Assembly: GCF_003626635.1 (NCBI RefSeq)
Contig: NZ_RAZT01000004.1
Location: forward strand, 372,001-436,000
Reading direction: 5' to 3'
DNA from: Micromonospora musae
Lineage (GTDB): Bacteria > Actinomycetota > Actinomycetes > Mycobacteriales > Micromonosporaceae
DNA: 64,000 nucleotides
The notes under the pieces were generated by a model, which was given only the letters and a program-made list of their open reading frames with translations, was not told the origin of the DNA and searched no databases. The position numbers were made by a program, and so were the translations under genes. Of this stretch, positions 16,848-25,474 are shown one piece after another. The number at the start of each line of letters is the position of its first letter. Position 1 is the stretch's first letter.

Positions 16848-17932
16848 GCGGTCTGCGGCTCGCCGTCGAGGCGTACCAGGTGCCGACCGACGCTCCCGAG
16901 GGCGACGGCACACTCGCCTGGACCAGCACCACCCTGGTGCTCGTGCGGGCCGAGGCGGACGGTGTCACCGGCATCGGCTGGACGTACGGCCCGCGGGCCG
17001 TGGTGCCGGTGGTGACCGACCTGCTCGGTCCCGTCGTCGCCGGCCTGGACTCGGACGACGTGCCGGCGGTCTGGTCGGCGATGCAGCGGCGGCTGCGCAA
17101 CGCCGGCCGGCCGGGCGTCGCCGGGCTGGCGCTCTCCGCCGTCGACTGCGCCGTCTGGGACCTGAAGGCCCGCCGCCACACGATTCCGCTGGCCCGGCTG
17201 CTCGGCACCGCCCGCCACCGGGTCCCCGTCTACGGCAGCGGTGGGTTCACCACCTACGACGCCGAGCGGCAGCACCGTCAGCTCGCCGGCTGGGTGCACG
17301 ACGACGGCATTCCCCGAGTGAAGATCAAGATCGGGGAGTCGTGGGGGAGCGAGGTGGCGCGGGACGTCGACCGGATGACCGCCGCGCGGCGCACCATCGG
17401 CGACCACGCCGAGCTCTACGTCGACGCCAACGGCGCCTACCAGCGCAAGCAGGCCATCCGCGTGGCCCACGCTGTCGCCGACCTCGACGTGCGCTGGTAC
17501 GAGGAGCCGGTCAGCTCCGACGACCCGGTCGGGCTCGGACTGGTCCGGGACCACGTCCGGCCCGACGTGGCGGCGGGCGAGTACGGCTACGACCTCGGCT
17601 ACTTCCACCGCCTGGCCCCCTACGTCGACTGCCTCCAGATCGACGTGACCCGGTGCGGTGGCATCAGCGAGTTCCTCCGCGCGGCGGCGGTCGCGGCGGC
17701 CGCCGGCCTGGAGGTGTCCGCGCACTGCGCACCGCACCAGCACCTGGCGGTCGCCGCGGCCACCCCCAACCTGCGGCACATCGAGTGGTTCCACGACCAC
17801 GTGCGGATCGAGTCGATGCTGTTCCACGGCGCCGTGCGGGCCGTCGGCGGCAGCGCACCCGTCCCGCTCGAGGAGAGCGGCAACGGCCTGACCTTCCGTA
17901 CCGACCGTGCGGAGCCGTACCGGGTGGCGTGA
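16844..17932 (+). CDS. Enolase-superfamily enzyme (mandelate racemase/muconate lactonizing type)
   Basis: This 362-aa protein starts at GTG 16844 inside the previous stop codon. It has the capping domain and TIM barrel of the superfamily. The KxK catalytic pair is in RVKIKIGESWG, the metal ligands lie in VDANGAYQ, WYEEPVSSDD and AGEYGYD, and the end-of-barrel region is SAHCAPHQHLAVAAATPN. An initial proton abstraction from a carboxylate is assured by family, but the product (dehydration, racemisation or cycloisomerisation) is not. Being coupled to a ThDP enzyme and a hydroxyacid dehydrogenase suggests an acid-sugar dehydratase. It is the last gene of the trio. Confidence 0.87.
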   Translation: MSGLRLAVEAYQVPTDAPEGDGTLAWTSTTLVLVRAEADGVTGIGWTYGPRAVVPVVTDLLGPVVAGLDSDDVPAVWSAMQRRLRNAGRPGVAGLALSAVDCAVWDLKARRHTIPLARLLGTARHRVPVYGSGGFTTYDAERQHRQLAGWVHDDGIPRVKIKIGESWGSEVARDVDRMTAARRTIGDHAELYVDANGAYQRKQAIRVAHAVADLDVRWYEEPVSSDDPVGLGLVRDHVRPDVAAGEYGYDLGYFHRLAPYVDCLQIDVTRCGGISEFLRAAAVAAAAGLEVSAHCAPHQHLAVAAATPNLRHIEWFHDHVRIESMLFHGAVRAVGGSAPVPLEESGNGLTFRTDRAEPYRVA

Positions 17933-17970
17933 CACGCCCAGAACGCCGGCCGCCCCTGCCCGGTCCGGCC

Positions 17971-19746
17971 TCAGCCGACCTCGGTCTGCCCGAGGACCAG
18001 GGCCGTCTCCAGCATCAACGCGTGCACGAACGCCTGCGGCAGGTTCCCGCGCAGTTGCCGCTGGCCGACGTCGTACTCCTCGGTGTACAGGCCGGCGGGG
18101 CCGCACGCCGCACGGTTGCGCTCGAACCACCGCAGCGCGGACACCCGGTCGCCGGCTTGCCACGCCGCGAGCGCCGCCGTGAACCCGCAGAGCAGGAACG
18201 CGCCCTCGGCGTCGCCGAGCGGCCTGCGGTCCGGCCGGAACCGGTACAGGTAGCCGTCACGCTCCAGCTCGGCCAGCACCGCACGGCGAGTGGCCTCGGT
18301 ACGCGGATCGTCCGCCGGTACCGCCCCGCGAATCCCGGGCAACAGCAACGCGGCGTCGACCCGCTCGTCGTCGTAGGCCCGCTGCCAGCGCCCGGAGGAG
18401 TGCCGAGCGTGCGCCCCGACGTCGGCGAGGATCGCGTCGGCGAGCGCCGCCCAGCGCCCGGCCACGGCGGTCGGCGCCACCCGGGCGGCGGCTCTCAGCC
18501 CGGCCACGCAGGTGAGCTTCGAGTGGGTCCACTGCTGGGCGGGCAGCTCCCAGATGCCCGAGTCCGGTTCGCGCCAACGTTCCTCGACGATCCGGGCGGC
18601 GAGGTCCAGCGCCCGCCACGAGTCGTGCGGTAACCGGTCATGGTGGGCCGCGGCGGCGAGCAGGAGCAGGACCTCCCCGAACGCGTCCAGCTGGAACTGC
18701 CGCCGGACCCAGTTGCCGACCCGCACGGGAGCGCCCGGGTAGCCCGGCAGGAATTCCAGGTCGGTCTGCGGCGGCACGGTCCCACCGGAGACGGTGTAGG
18801 CGGGCGCGAGCCGTTCGCCGTCGGCGAGCACCCGCGCGGTGAGGAAGGCTGCCGCCTCGTCCAGCAGCTCGTACCGGCCGGTCAGGGCGGCGGCCTGCCC
18901 GGCGAACGACTGGTCCCGGATCCACGCGTACCGGTAGTCGTAGTTGCGCCCGGCGTGGGCCCGCTCCGGTAAGGCAGTGCTCGCCGCCGCCACCATCCCG
19001 CCGCCCGGGCTGGTCAGGCCCCTCAGCACCGCGTAGGCGAGGGCGGCGTCCCGTTGCGCGTCGCCGCCGGCCAGGCGGGGTGTCGATGCCCGCCACCCCT
19101 GTTCGGTGATCCGCCAGAGCACGTCCGGGTCCGGCGGCGGCTCGACGAGCGGATCGACCGAGACCTCCAGCACCAGGTCGTGTCGCCCGCCCTTCGGCAG
19201 GTGCAGCTCACCCTCGAGCGCCTCGTCGTGCGTGAGGCGAAGCCGGTCGCCGCCGCTGTGCCGTACGTGCAACCCGCCCGTCCGGGCCGTCCACGAGCCG
19301 TCCGCGCGACGAGCGTCGACGAGCGGGGCCCGGCCGAAGTCGGCCCGGGGATCGAGCCGGACGCGGACGAGCGCGTCGCGGTCCAGCGCGTGGACCCGCC
19401 GCAGCAGCACCACCCGACGGGCGTCGCCGGGGAAGAGCAGTGCCTCGCGGGACTCCACGACGCCGTCGGTGGTCACCCAGCGGCTCACCCAGATCAACGA
19501 CCCGGGCTCGTAGTGCCCGCTCCAGACGAACCGTGGGCCTACGGGCTCGACGAGATAGCGACCCCGCCCACCCAGCAGACCGCTGAAGAGCGGGGGATCG
19601 GCCCAGCCGGGGGCGCACAACCAGACCACGTCGCCGTCGGGGCCGATCAGCGCGCCGCGATGGCCGTCTGCGAGCAGGGCGTACTCCCGCAGCACCTGGG
19701 GTGCGCTGACCAGTCGTACCCGGGTCGGATCCCCGTCGTCCGACAC
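17971..19746 (-). CDS. GH15 glucoamylase/trehalase-like glycoside hydrolase
   Basis: GTG 19746 with a strong GGGAGGAGG site gives 591 aa and no signal peptide, so a cytoplasmic enzyme is likely. The N-terminal beta-sandwich runs to about residue 260. The (alpha/alpha)6 barrel has the GH15 hallmarks NYDYRYAWIRDQSF, with the conserved Trp-Ile-Arg-Asp, and the C-terminal acid YTEEYDVGQRQLRGNLPQAF, with the second catalytic Glu and the GNLPQAF motif. Many actinobacterial relatives are trehalases or oligosaccharide glucohydrolases. It converges with the enolase-family gene, leaving only 38 bp between stops. An in-frame extension upstream is not credible. Confidence 0.87.
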   Translation of the reverse strand: MSDDGDPTRVRLVSAPQVLREYALLADGHRGALIGPDGDVVWLCAPGWADPPLFSGLLGGRGRYLVEPVGPRFVWSGHYEPGSLIWVSRWVTTDGVVESREALLFPGDARRVVLLRRVHALDRDALVRVRLDPRADFGRAPLVDARRADGSWTARTGGLHVRHSGGDRLRLTHDEALEGELHLPKGGRHDLVLEVSVDPLVEPPPDPDVLWRITEQGWRASTPRLAGGDAQRDAALAYAVLRGLTSPGGGMVAAASTALPERAHAGRNYDYRYAWIRDQSFAGQAAALTGRYELLDEAAAFLTARVLADGERLAPAYTVSGGTVPPQTDLEFLPGYPGAPVRVGNWVRRQFQLDAFGEVLLLLAAAAHHDRLPHDSWRALDLAARIVEERWREPDSGIWELPAQQWTHSKLTCVAGLRAAARVAPTAVAGRWAALADAILADVGAHARHSSGRWQRAYDDERVDAALLLPGIRGAVPADDPRTEATRRAVLAELERDGYLYRFRPDRRPLGDAEGAFLLCGFTAALAAWQAGDRVSALRWFERNRAACGPAGLYTEEYDVGQRQLRGNLPQAFVHALMLETALVLGQTEVG

Positions 19747-19976
19747 GGCGCACCTCCTCCCGTCGCCACCGCGAACGCTCCCGCTACCCGCTGCCGGGCG
19801 ATCCACACCAGGTGGGCGCGCCGACTCGCGGTGACCGCGCTGCGCCGACCGCCGCGGGCCGCCCCGGGCCCGTGCCTCGCCGGGTTCCCGAACCCCGGCC
19901 GGCGCCGGTTCGGTGCCCGCCCGGGCCATTGGCTGTTTCCGCGTCCGAACCATGTCCGCATAGGCACAGTAAGTGG

Positions 19977-22421
19977 GTGGACGACGGCGGGGAGGCGAAC
20001 TCGCAGCGTGCGTTCGGGGCCGGTGGAGAGATCAAGGCCGCGACACACGGCGGGGTGACGCGCTCGGAACTCTTCCTGGACCTGGTCTTCGTCTACGCCT
20101 TCATCAACGTCACCCACCTCATGGCGGAGGGCCCAGCCCTGGACTCGCTGCTCCAGGGCGGGCTCGTGGTGCTGCTCATCTGGCGCAGTTGGGCCGGGTA
20201 CGCCTGGGTGGGGAACCTGGTCCGGCTCGACCGCGGCGCGTTGCCGGTCGCCGTCTTCGCGGTGGCCATCGTGATCCTGCTCGTCGCGGTCGCCATTCCG
20301 GAGGTCTTCGTCAACCACTCGTTCGGGTTGGTCGGGCCGCTCGTCTTCGTCGTCGGCTTCCTGGCGACCCGGATCGGAGCCCTGCTGATCGTCTCCCGGG
20401 CCCGGCGTGGCGGTCCCCGCTGGTCGTCCACCCCGGCCCGGCTCGCCTGGCTGCCGCTCGCCGGCAGCGTCCCACTACTGCTGTGCGCGGTCCTGCTGCC
20501 CCAGCACCTACCACCCGGGCAGGGCGCGGAGATCCTCCAGCTCGTGCTCTTCGCGGTCGCGATCGTCATCGACTACTTCGGGCTGCGGGCGGCGGGGGCA
20601 GGGACGTGGCAGCTGGCGTCGGCCCGGCACTGGGCGGAGCGACACAACCTGATCATGCTCATCGCGCTCGGCGAGACGATCATCTCGATCGGAACGAGCC
20701 GCGGCTTCGGCGGCGACGTCCCCGTCACCTGGTCCATACTCGCCGGGGCGGCGCTCGGGCTCCTCGTCGTGGCGTTCCTGTGGTGGGCGTACTTCGACAT
20801 CGCGTCGCCCTCCGGCGAGCAGGCGCTGGAGGGCACCCCGCCCCAGCACGTCCGGTCGCGCCAGGCCCGCGACGCCTACACCCTGCTGCACCTGCCGATG
20901 ATCGGCGGGCTGATCCTGGTCGCGTTCGGGCTCAAGAAGGCGCTCGGCGGGACGCCCATCGGTGAGCCGGAGCACTGGACCGCGCCGGACCTCGGGGCTC
21001 TCTACGGTGGCGTCTTCCTCTACCTGCTCGGACTGGTGGCGTTCGAGTGGCGTACCGCCCGACGCATCGGTCGCGGCCCCGTGCTCGGCCTCGTCCTGGT
21101 GGCGCTGCTCTCCGTGCCGGCCCGCGGCCTGACGGCTCTGGGGTCGCTCACCCTCCTCGCCGGCGCCCTGGTCTGCCTGGTGATCGCCCATCTGACCGTG
21201 CTGCGAGGTCGTCACCAACAATTGCACCGCGACGTCGAGGAGACCGCCTCCCGGGAGGTCGACGCCACCCCCGAGGAGCTCTTCCTGGACCTGGTCTTCG
21301 TGTACGCGTTCATCCAGGTCACCGTGCTGATGATCCGGAACCCGTCGGTGATCGGGGTGCTCCAGGGGTTGGCCGTGCTGGCGCTGCTGTGGTGGTCGTG
21401 GGTCAACTACACCTGGTTCACCACGACGATCCGCAGCGCGGGCAACGCCCTGCGGCTCGTCGTCCTCCTCGCGGTGGCACTGACCCTGATGCTCGGCATC
21501 GCCACCCCCCAGGCGTTCAGCTACATCTCCGGCGGACTGCCCGGGCCGCTGATCGTGGTCACCGCGTACGCGGCGGTTCGCATCCTGCACCTGGTGGCGT
21601 TCTGGTGGGTGCTCCGGCACGACGCGGAACTCCGCGCCATCGTCGCCCGGGCGGCCGCGCCGACCGGCGTGGGGATCGCGCTGCTCTTCGGCGCGGTGTC
21701 GACCGGGGTCGTGACGGGGAAGCCGGTCAACCCGATCAGCACGTTCTGCTGGACCGTCGCCCTCGTCGTCGACGTGGGCGGCGGCTACCTCATCCGGTCC
21801 CGCAACTGGCGGCTGCGATCGGTCAGCCGGTGGATGGGCCGCTTCAACCTGATCATCCTCATCGCGCTCGGCCAGGCGGTGATCTCCACCGGCATCGCCG
21901 CCGGCGACCCGCCCGTCTCGATGGCCACCTTCCTCGCCGTGGGGCTCAGCGCCGCGCTGATCGCCGCGCTCTGGTGGACCTACGTCGGCAGCGACGTCGT
22001 CGTCGCCCAGCGCTTCGCCGAGCTGCGCACGAGCGGCGAACGTGGCGCGCTGGCCCGGGACGCCTACGCGTACCTGCACCTGTTCCTCGTCGTCGGCCTG
22101 GTGCTGGTCGCCTTCGGGTTGCGTACCACGCTGCCTCGGCCGGGGCACGACCTCGACGCTCCGGCGACGGTCGGGCAGGCCACGCTGGCCTGCGGAATCG
22201 TCGTCTACCTGCTCGCCGACCACCTGATCTGGCGACGCGCGAACCGTCCGATCGGTGGCCGGCGGGCGGCCAACCTGGTCGTCGCCGCGCTGGCTCCGGT
22301 GACGATCCTGCTGCCGATCATGTGGGCGTTGGTCGTCCTCACTGTGGCGCTGGTCCTGGCGCACCTGATCGGACGCAAGGCCATCCCGTCACCGGGCGCC
22401 GTGCTCGGCGACGGCAGATGA
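19977..22421 (+). CDS. Tandem-duplicated low temperature requirement A (LtrA) membrane protein
   Basis: The 814-aa protein contains two complete LtrA domains in one chain. The LtrA signature ELFLDLVFVYAFINVTHLM appears near residue 30, and ELFLDLVFVYAFIQVTVLM near residue 435. Each is followed by about ten hydrophobic segments and by matching motifs: RHNLIMLIALGETIISIG in the first half, GRFNLIILIALGQAVISTG in the second, then RDAYTLLHLPMI and RDAYAYLHLFLV. Single-domain LtrA proteins are about 390 aa. The function of the family is unknown; the name comes from a Listeria cold-growth phenotype. The start is uncertain: GTG 19977 was taken because the signature follows soon after, but its ribosome site is poor. 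Confidence 0.86.
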   Translation: MDDGGEANSQRAFGAGGEIKAATHGGVTRSELFLDLVFVYAFINVTHLMAEGPALDSLLQGGLVVLLIWRSWAGYAWVGNLVRLDRGALPVAVFAVAIVILLVAVAIPEVFVNHSFGLVGPLVFVVGFLATRIGALLIVSRARRGGPRWSSTPARLAWLPLAGSVPLLLCAVLLPQHLPPGQGAEILQLVLFAVAIVIDYFGLRAAGAGTWQLASARHWAERHNLIMLIALGETIISIGTSRGFGGDVPVTWSILAGAALGLLVVAFLWWAYFDIASPSGEQALEGTPPQHVRSRQARDAYTLLHLPMIGGLILVAFGLKKALGGTPIGEPEHWTAPDLGALYGGVFLYLLGLVAFEWRTARRIGRGPVLGLVLVALLSVPARGLTALGSLTLLAGALVCLVIAHLTVLRGRHQQLHRDVEETASREVDATPEELFLDLVFVYAFIQVTVLMIRNPSVIGVLQGLAVLALLWWSWVNYTWFTTTIRSAGNALRLVVLLAVALTLMLGIATPQAFSYISGGLPGPLIVVTAYAAVRILHLVAFWWVLRHDAELRAIVARAAAPTGVGIALLFGAVSTGVVTGKPVNPISTFCWTVALVVDVGGGYLIRSRNWRLRSVSRWMGRFNLIILIALGQAVISTGIAAGDPPVSMATFLAVGLSAALIAALWWTYVGSDVVVAQRFAELRTSGERGALARDAYAYLHLFLVVGLVLVAFGLRTTLPRPGHDLDAPATVGQATLACGIVVYLLADHLIWRRANRPIGGRRAANLVVAALAPVTILLPIMWALVVLTVALVLAHLIGRKAIPSPGAVLGDGR

Positions 22422-22543
22422 GCCCACGGCGACGGGGGAGCGTCGCGGGCCGGGTTCGTGCGGGTCGTGCCGAGCCTCGCCGACAGGCGGTCCGGTGCTC
22501 CGCGCCGGCTCCTGGCGGCCGGTGTCCCGATACGATCCGGTCC

Positions 22544-23164
22544 GTGGGGGTGGGCAGATATCACTCGCCGCGGCGCGCCGACGCCGCGGCGGCGACCAGG
22601 GCGATGATCCTGGCCGCCGGGCGCGAGCTCTTCCTGAGCCAGGGGTACGCGGGAACCACGGTGCCGCAGATCGCCCGGGCCGCCGGGGTCGCCGTACCCA
22701 CCGTCTACTCCAGCGCCGGTGGGAAGGCCGACATCCTGGCGGCGCTGATCGAGCCGATCACCCGCGATCCCGCGGTCGCCGAGACGTTGGCCGCCATCGG
22801 CGGGAGTGCGGACGCCATCGAGATCCTCACGCTGCTGGGAGAGGGCGTGCGGCGGACCCACGAACGTCACTGGGACGTCATCGTCGAGCTCTTCCCGCAG
22901 AGCCAGTCGGAGCCGGCCGCCGCCGAGGTGTACGACCGGATCCTGCGCGCGTACCAGGAGGCCTTCGGCGCGGTGGCCGACCGGCTCGTCGGCCTCGGCG
23001 CGCTGCGCCCCGGCCTGAGTAGTGACGACGCGCTCGACCTCCTCTGGTTCTACCTGGGGCAGGCGGCCTGGCCCACGCTCGTGCGGGACCGCGGCTGGTC
23101 GTTGGAGCGGGCGGCGCGCTGGCTCACCGCCCAGGTCACCGGCGCGCTGCTGCCGGTCGGCTGA
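22544..23164 (+). CDS. TetR/AcrR family transcriptional regulator
   Basis: This 206-aa protein has an N-terminal helix-turn-helix with the typical TetR pattern: ATRAMILAAGRELFLSQGYA, GTTVPQIARAAGVAVPTVYS and the KADILAALI helix. The remainder is a helical ligand-binding domain, here with LFPQSQSEPAAAEVYDRILR. GTG 22544 and GTG 22550 are both possible starts. It lies 122 bp after the LtrA gene and 137 bp before a FUSC-type membrane protein on the same strand, so either could be a target. No palindromic operator stood out. Confidence 0.85.
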   Translation: MGVGRYHSPRRADAAAATRAMILAAGRELFLSQGYAGTTVPQIARAAGVAVPTVYSSAGGKADILAALIEPITRDPAVAETLAAIGGSADAIEILTLLGEGVRRTHERHWDVIVELFPQSQSEPAAAEVYDRILRAYQEAFGAVADRLVGLGALRPGLSSDDALDLLWFYLGQAAWPTLVRDRGWSLERAARWLTAQVTGALLPVG

Positions 23165-23301
23165 GCCGCCGCGCAACGGATCGGCCGCTCCGGCGCGGCG
23201 GTGCTCCCCCCGATGCCGGGGTCGCCCGTGGGCCGTCCTCCATCGCGGTCGGCCCGCGCGGTTGCCCGGTTTCTCGGACGTCGTCGTGGTACGAGTGCCC
23301 G

Positions 23302-24504
23302 GTGGATGCTGACGAGCGGGAACCGGCCGCCGACCGGTCACGCCGCGACCGGGTGACCGAGCGCGTCCGGGCCGCCGTGGTCGGAGCCCGGGGCCGAAGC
23401 CGCCGGGCCGGTCGGGTGCGGCTGCACCAGCTCGAAGTCGCCGTGGTCATCTCCCTCCAGGCGGGACTCGCCGCGGCGCTCGCCTGGTCGATCGGGCACG
23501 ACCTGCTGGGTAACCCGTCGCCCGTCTTCGCGCCCTCCGCCGCGGTGGGCACGATCGTCGCCGCGCTCGGCCAGCGCGCCCGCCGCACCGCCGAACTGCT
23601 CCTCGGGGTCGGACTCGGCATCGCCACCACCGACTTCCTGCTGACGTTCCTCGGTACCGGGTTCTGGCAGACCGGGTTCATCGTCGGCTGCGCCATCCTG
23701 GCCACGCTCCTGCTCTTCGGGCGCGGCGGGGCGGCCGTGGGGCAGGCCGGGGGCACGGCGGTGCTGCTCGCGACCCTGGCTCCGGCCCAGAAGGATCTGG
23801 AGTGGCCGCGCATCGTCGAGGCGGCGGTCGGCGGCGCAGTGGGCCTCGTGGTGGTCGCGCTGCTGCTTCCGATCAATCCGATGCGGATCCTCGACCGCGA
23901 CGCGGCCCCCGTCTACCGGTGCCTGGCCGATCAACTGCGGGAGATCGCCGCCGCCCTGGCGACCCGCGACCAGCAACGGGCGGTCCGCGTGCTGGACCGG
24001 CTGCGCGGCATGGGGCCGGACCTCGACCGGATGCACCAGGCGCTCAGCGGCGCCGAGGAGGTGGTCAGCCTCGCGCCGGCCCGTTGGCGACGCCGTCGGG
24101 ACGTGGAGCGGTTCGCCCGCGCCACCGTGTACCTGGAGCGGGTCATCGAGCACAGTCGAGGGCTGGCCCGCCGGTCGGCGATGGCGCTGCAGTACGACGA
24201 GCGGATTCCTCCCGACCTGCCCGCCGGCGTCGGCGACCTCGCCGACGCGGTCGAACTCCTGCGCAGTGAGCACCGGGCGGGGCGTCCCGTCGAGCGAACC
24301 CACCAGCGGGTTCGGGACGCCGTGCAGCGGGCCGGCCGAGCCCAGGCGCTGGGGCTGGCGGACTTCGGCGACGCCGTGGTGAGCCAGCTGCGTACCGCCG
24401 CGAGCGACCTGCTTCGCGCCGCCGGCTGCGACCCCAGCTCCGCGAACCGCGAGGTACGGAACGCGATCCGGCGCGGCGAGGAATCCGTGCGCGGCACCGG
24501 GTAG
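23302..24504 (+). CDS. FUSC-type (aromatic acid exporter-like) membrane protein
   Basis: The 400-aa protein has a basic N-terminal region, then about six hydrophobic segments between residues 50 and 195 (VVISLQAGLAAALAWSIG, GTIVAALGQRARRTAELLLG, VGLVVVALLLPINPMRIL). A helical, charged cytoplasmic half follows. The short GQRARRT...LGVGLG stretch and the overall half-membrane, half-helical layout match the FUSC/ArAE family (PF13515-like), linked to efflux of aromatic acids or similar compounds. The substrate is unknown. It is probably linked to the TetR gene upstream. The GTG 23302 start has only a weak ribosome site. Confidence 0.72.
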   Translation: MDADEREPAADRSRRDRVTERVRAAVVGARGRSRRAGRVRLHQLEVAVVISLQAGLAAALAWSIGHDLLGNPSPVFAPSAAVGTIVAALGQRARRTAELLLGVGLGIATTDFLLTFLGTGFWQTGFIVGCAILATLLLFGRGGAAVGQAGGTAVLLATLAPAQKDLEWPRIVEAAVGGAVGLVVVALLLPINPMRILDRDAAPVYRCLADQLREIAAALATRDQQRAVRVLDRLRGMGPDLDRMHQALSGAEEVVSLAPARWRRRRDVERFARATVYLERVIEHSRGLARRSAMALQYDERIPPDLPAGVGDLADAVELLRSEHRAGRPVERTHQRVRDAVQRAGRAQALGLADFGDAVVSQLRTAASDLLRAAGCDPSSANREVRNAIRRGEESVRGTG

Positions 24505-24566
24505 CCGCGCGCCGGGCGCGGTGGATCTGCGCCGGGTACGCCGTGCGGGCGTGACCGGGCCCCACC

Positions 24567-24604
24567 TTGACAGCGGAACACTCGATTAGGTTAGCCTAAC
24601 CTCA
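24567..24604 (+). promoter_or_regulatory. Iron-regulated promoter with IdeR/DmdR1 box
   Basis: TTAGGTTAGCCTAACCTCA at 24586-24604 differs from the canonical iron box TTAGGTTAGGCTAACCTAA at two positions. It overlaps a promoter with TTGACA at 24567-24572 and TAGCCT at 24592-24597 (19-bp spacer). Transcription would then begin at or next to the ATG at 24604, implying a leaderless mRNA. Iron-loaded IdeR/DmdR would cover the -10 region and repress the operon when iron is plentiful. Confidence 0.88.
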
Positions 24605-25437
24605 TGTCAGAGCGGACGCCGTTCACCGGCGGCGAGCAGAGCTTGCGGGGGAGCGACCTCCGGTTGGGCTACCACGGGGTGACCGTGGTGCATGATGCGG
24701 CGATCACTCTCCGCGCCGGCGCGGTGACCGCTCTGGTGGGCCCGAACGGCAGCGGCAAATCCACCCTGCTGCGCTCCCTGGCTCGGCTGCACCCGATCGC
24801 CGCCGGCACGGTGCACCTCGCCGGCGGCGCCACCGCGGCCGGCCTGCCGGCCAAGGAGTTCGCCCGCCGGGTCACCCTGCTCGCGCAGAGCCGGCCGGTG
24901 CCCAGCGGGGTCACCGTCCACGACGTGGTCGGCTACGGTCGCCACCCGTACCGGGGGCGGTGGCGCGGCGAGGACCCGCAGGGCCCCGCGGCCATCAGCC
25001 GCGCCATGACGGTCACCGGCGTGGCCGCGATGGCCGACCGTCCGGTGGACGAACTCTCGGGCGGCGAGCTGCAACGGGTCTGGCTGGCGACCTGCCTGGC
25101 GCAGGACACGCCGGTGCTCCTGCTCGACGAGCCCACCACCTTCCTCGATCTGCGCTACCAGGTGGAGATCCTCGACCTGATCCGGGACCTCGCCGACGAC
25201 CACGACGTCGCCGTCGGCGTGGTGCTGCACGACCTCAATCACGCCGCCGCCGTGGCCGACGAGGTGGTGCTGCTGCACGACGGCCGAGTCCGGGCCACCG
25301 GAACACCCGGTGAGGTCTTCACCGAGCAGGCCCTCACCGAGACGTACGGCATCCGTATCGAGGTCTCCGCCGACCCGGTCAACGGGCTGGTGACCACCCG
25401 TCCCGTGGGTCGGCACCTGACCCGAATCCCGGTCTGA
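24604..25437 (+). CDS. Ferric-siderophore ABC transporter ATPase
   Basis: This 277-aa FecE/FepC-type ATPase has Walker A GPNGSGKST, signature LSGGELQRVWLA, Walker B VLLLDEPTTFLD (the TTFLD form common in siderophore ATPases) and switch His in VGVVLHDLNHAA. ATG 24604 has no ribosome site because the iron box sits directly against it, so translation is probably leaderless. It is the first gene of the operon, followed after 37 bp by the binding protein. It powers uptake of an iron chelate through the fused permease encoded downstream. Confidence 0.93.
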   Translation: MSERTPFTGGEQSLRGSDLRLGYHGVTVVHDAAITLRAGAVTALVGPNGSGKSTLLRSLARLHPIAAGTVHLAGGATAAGLPAKEFARRVTLLAQSRPVPSGVTVHDVVGYGRHPYRGRWRGEDPQGPAAISRAMTVTGVAAMADRPVDELSGGELQRVWLATCLAQDTPVLLLDEPTTFLDLRYQVEILDLIRDLADDHDVAVGVVLHDLNHAAAVADEVVLLHDGRVRATGTPGEVFTEQALTETYGIRIEVSADPVNGLVTTRPVGRHLTRIPV

Positions 25438-25474
25438 AATCCGAGCACGTCACACACCCACGAGAAAGACTCCG

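Noticed and set aside
13656..16913. 1085-codon open frame on the minus strand opposite the FAD/Fe-S oxidoreductase gene.
   Set aside because: It has an Ala/Gly/Arg/Val-rich composition without motifs and lies exactly antisense to a gene with clear catalytic motifs. Such frames are produced by high third-position GC.
19747..19953. N-terminal extension of the GH15 protein to an upstream start at 19953.
   Set aside because: The extra 69 residues are Arg/Pro/Gly-rich without pattern, and a strong ribosome site stands before GTG 19746.
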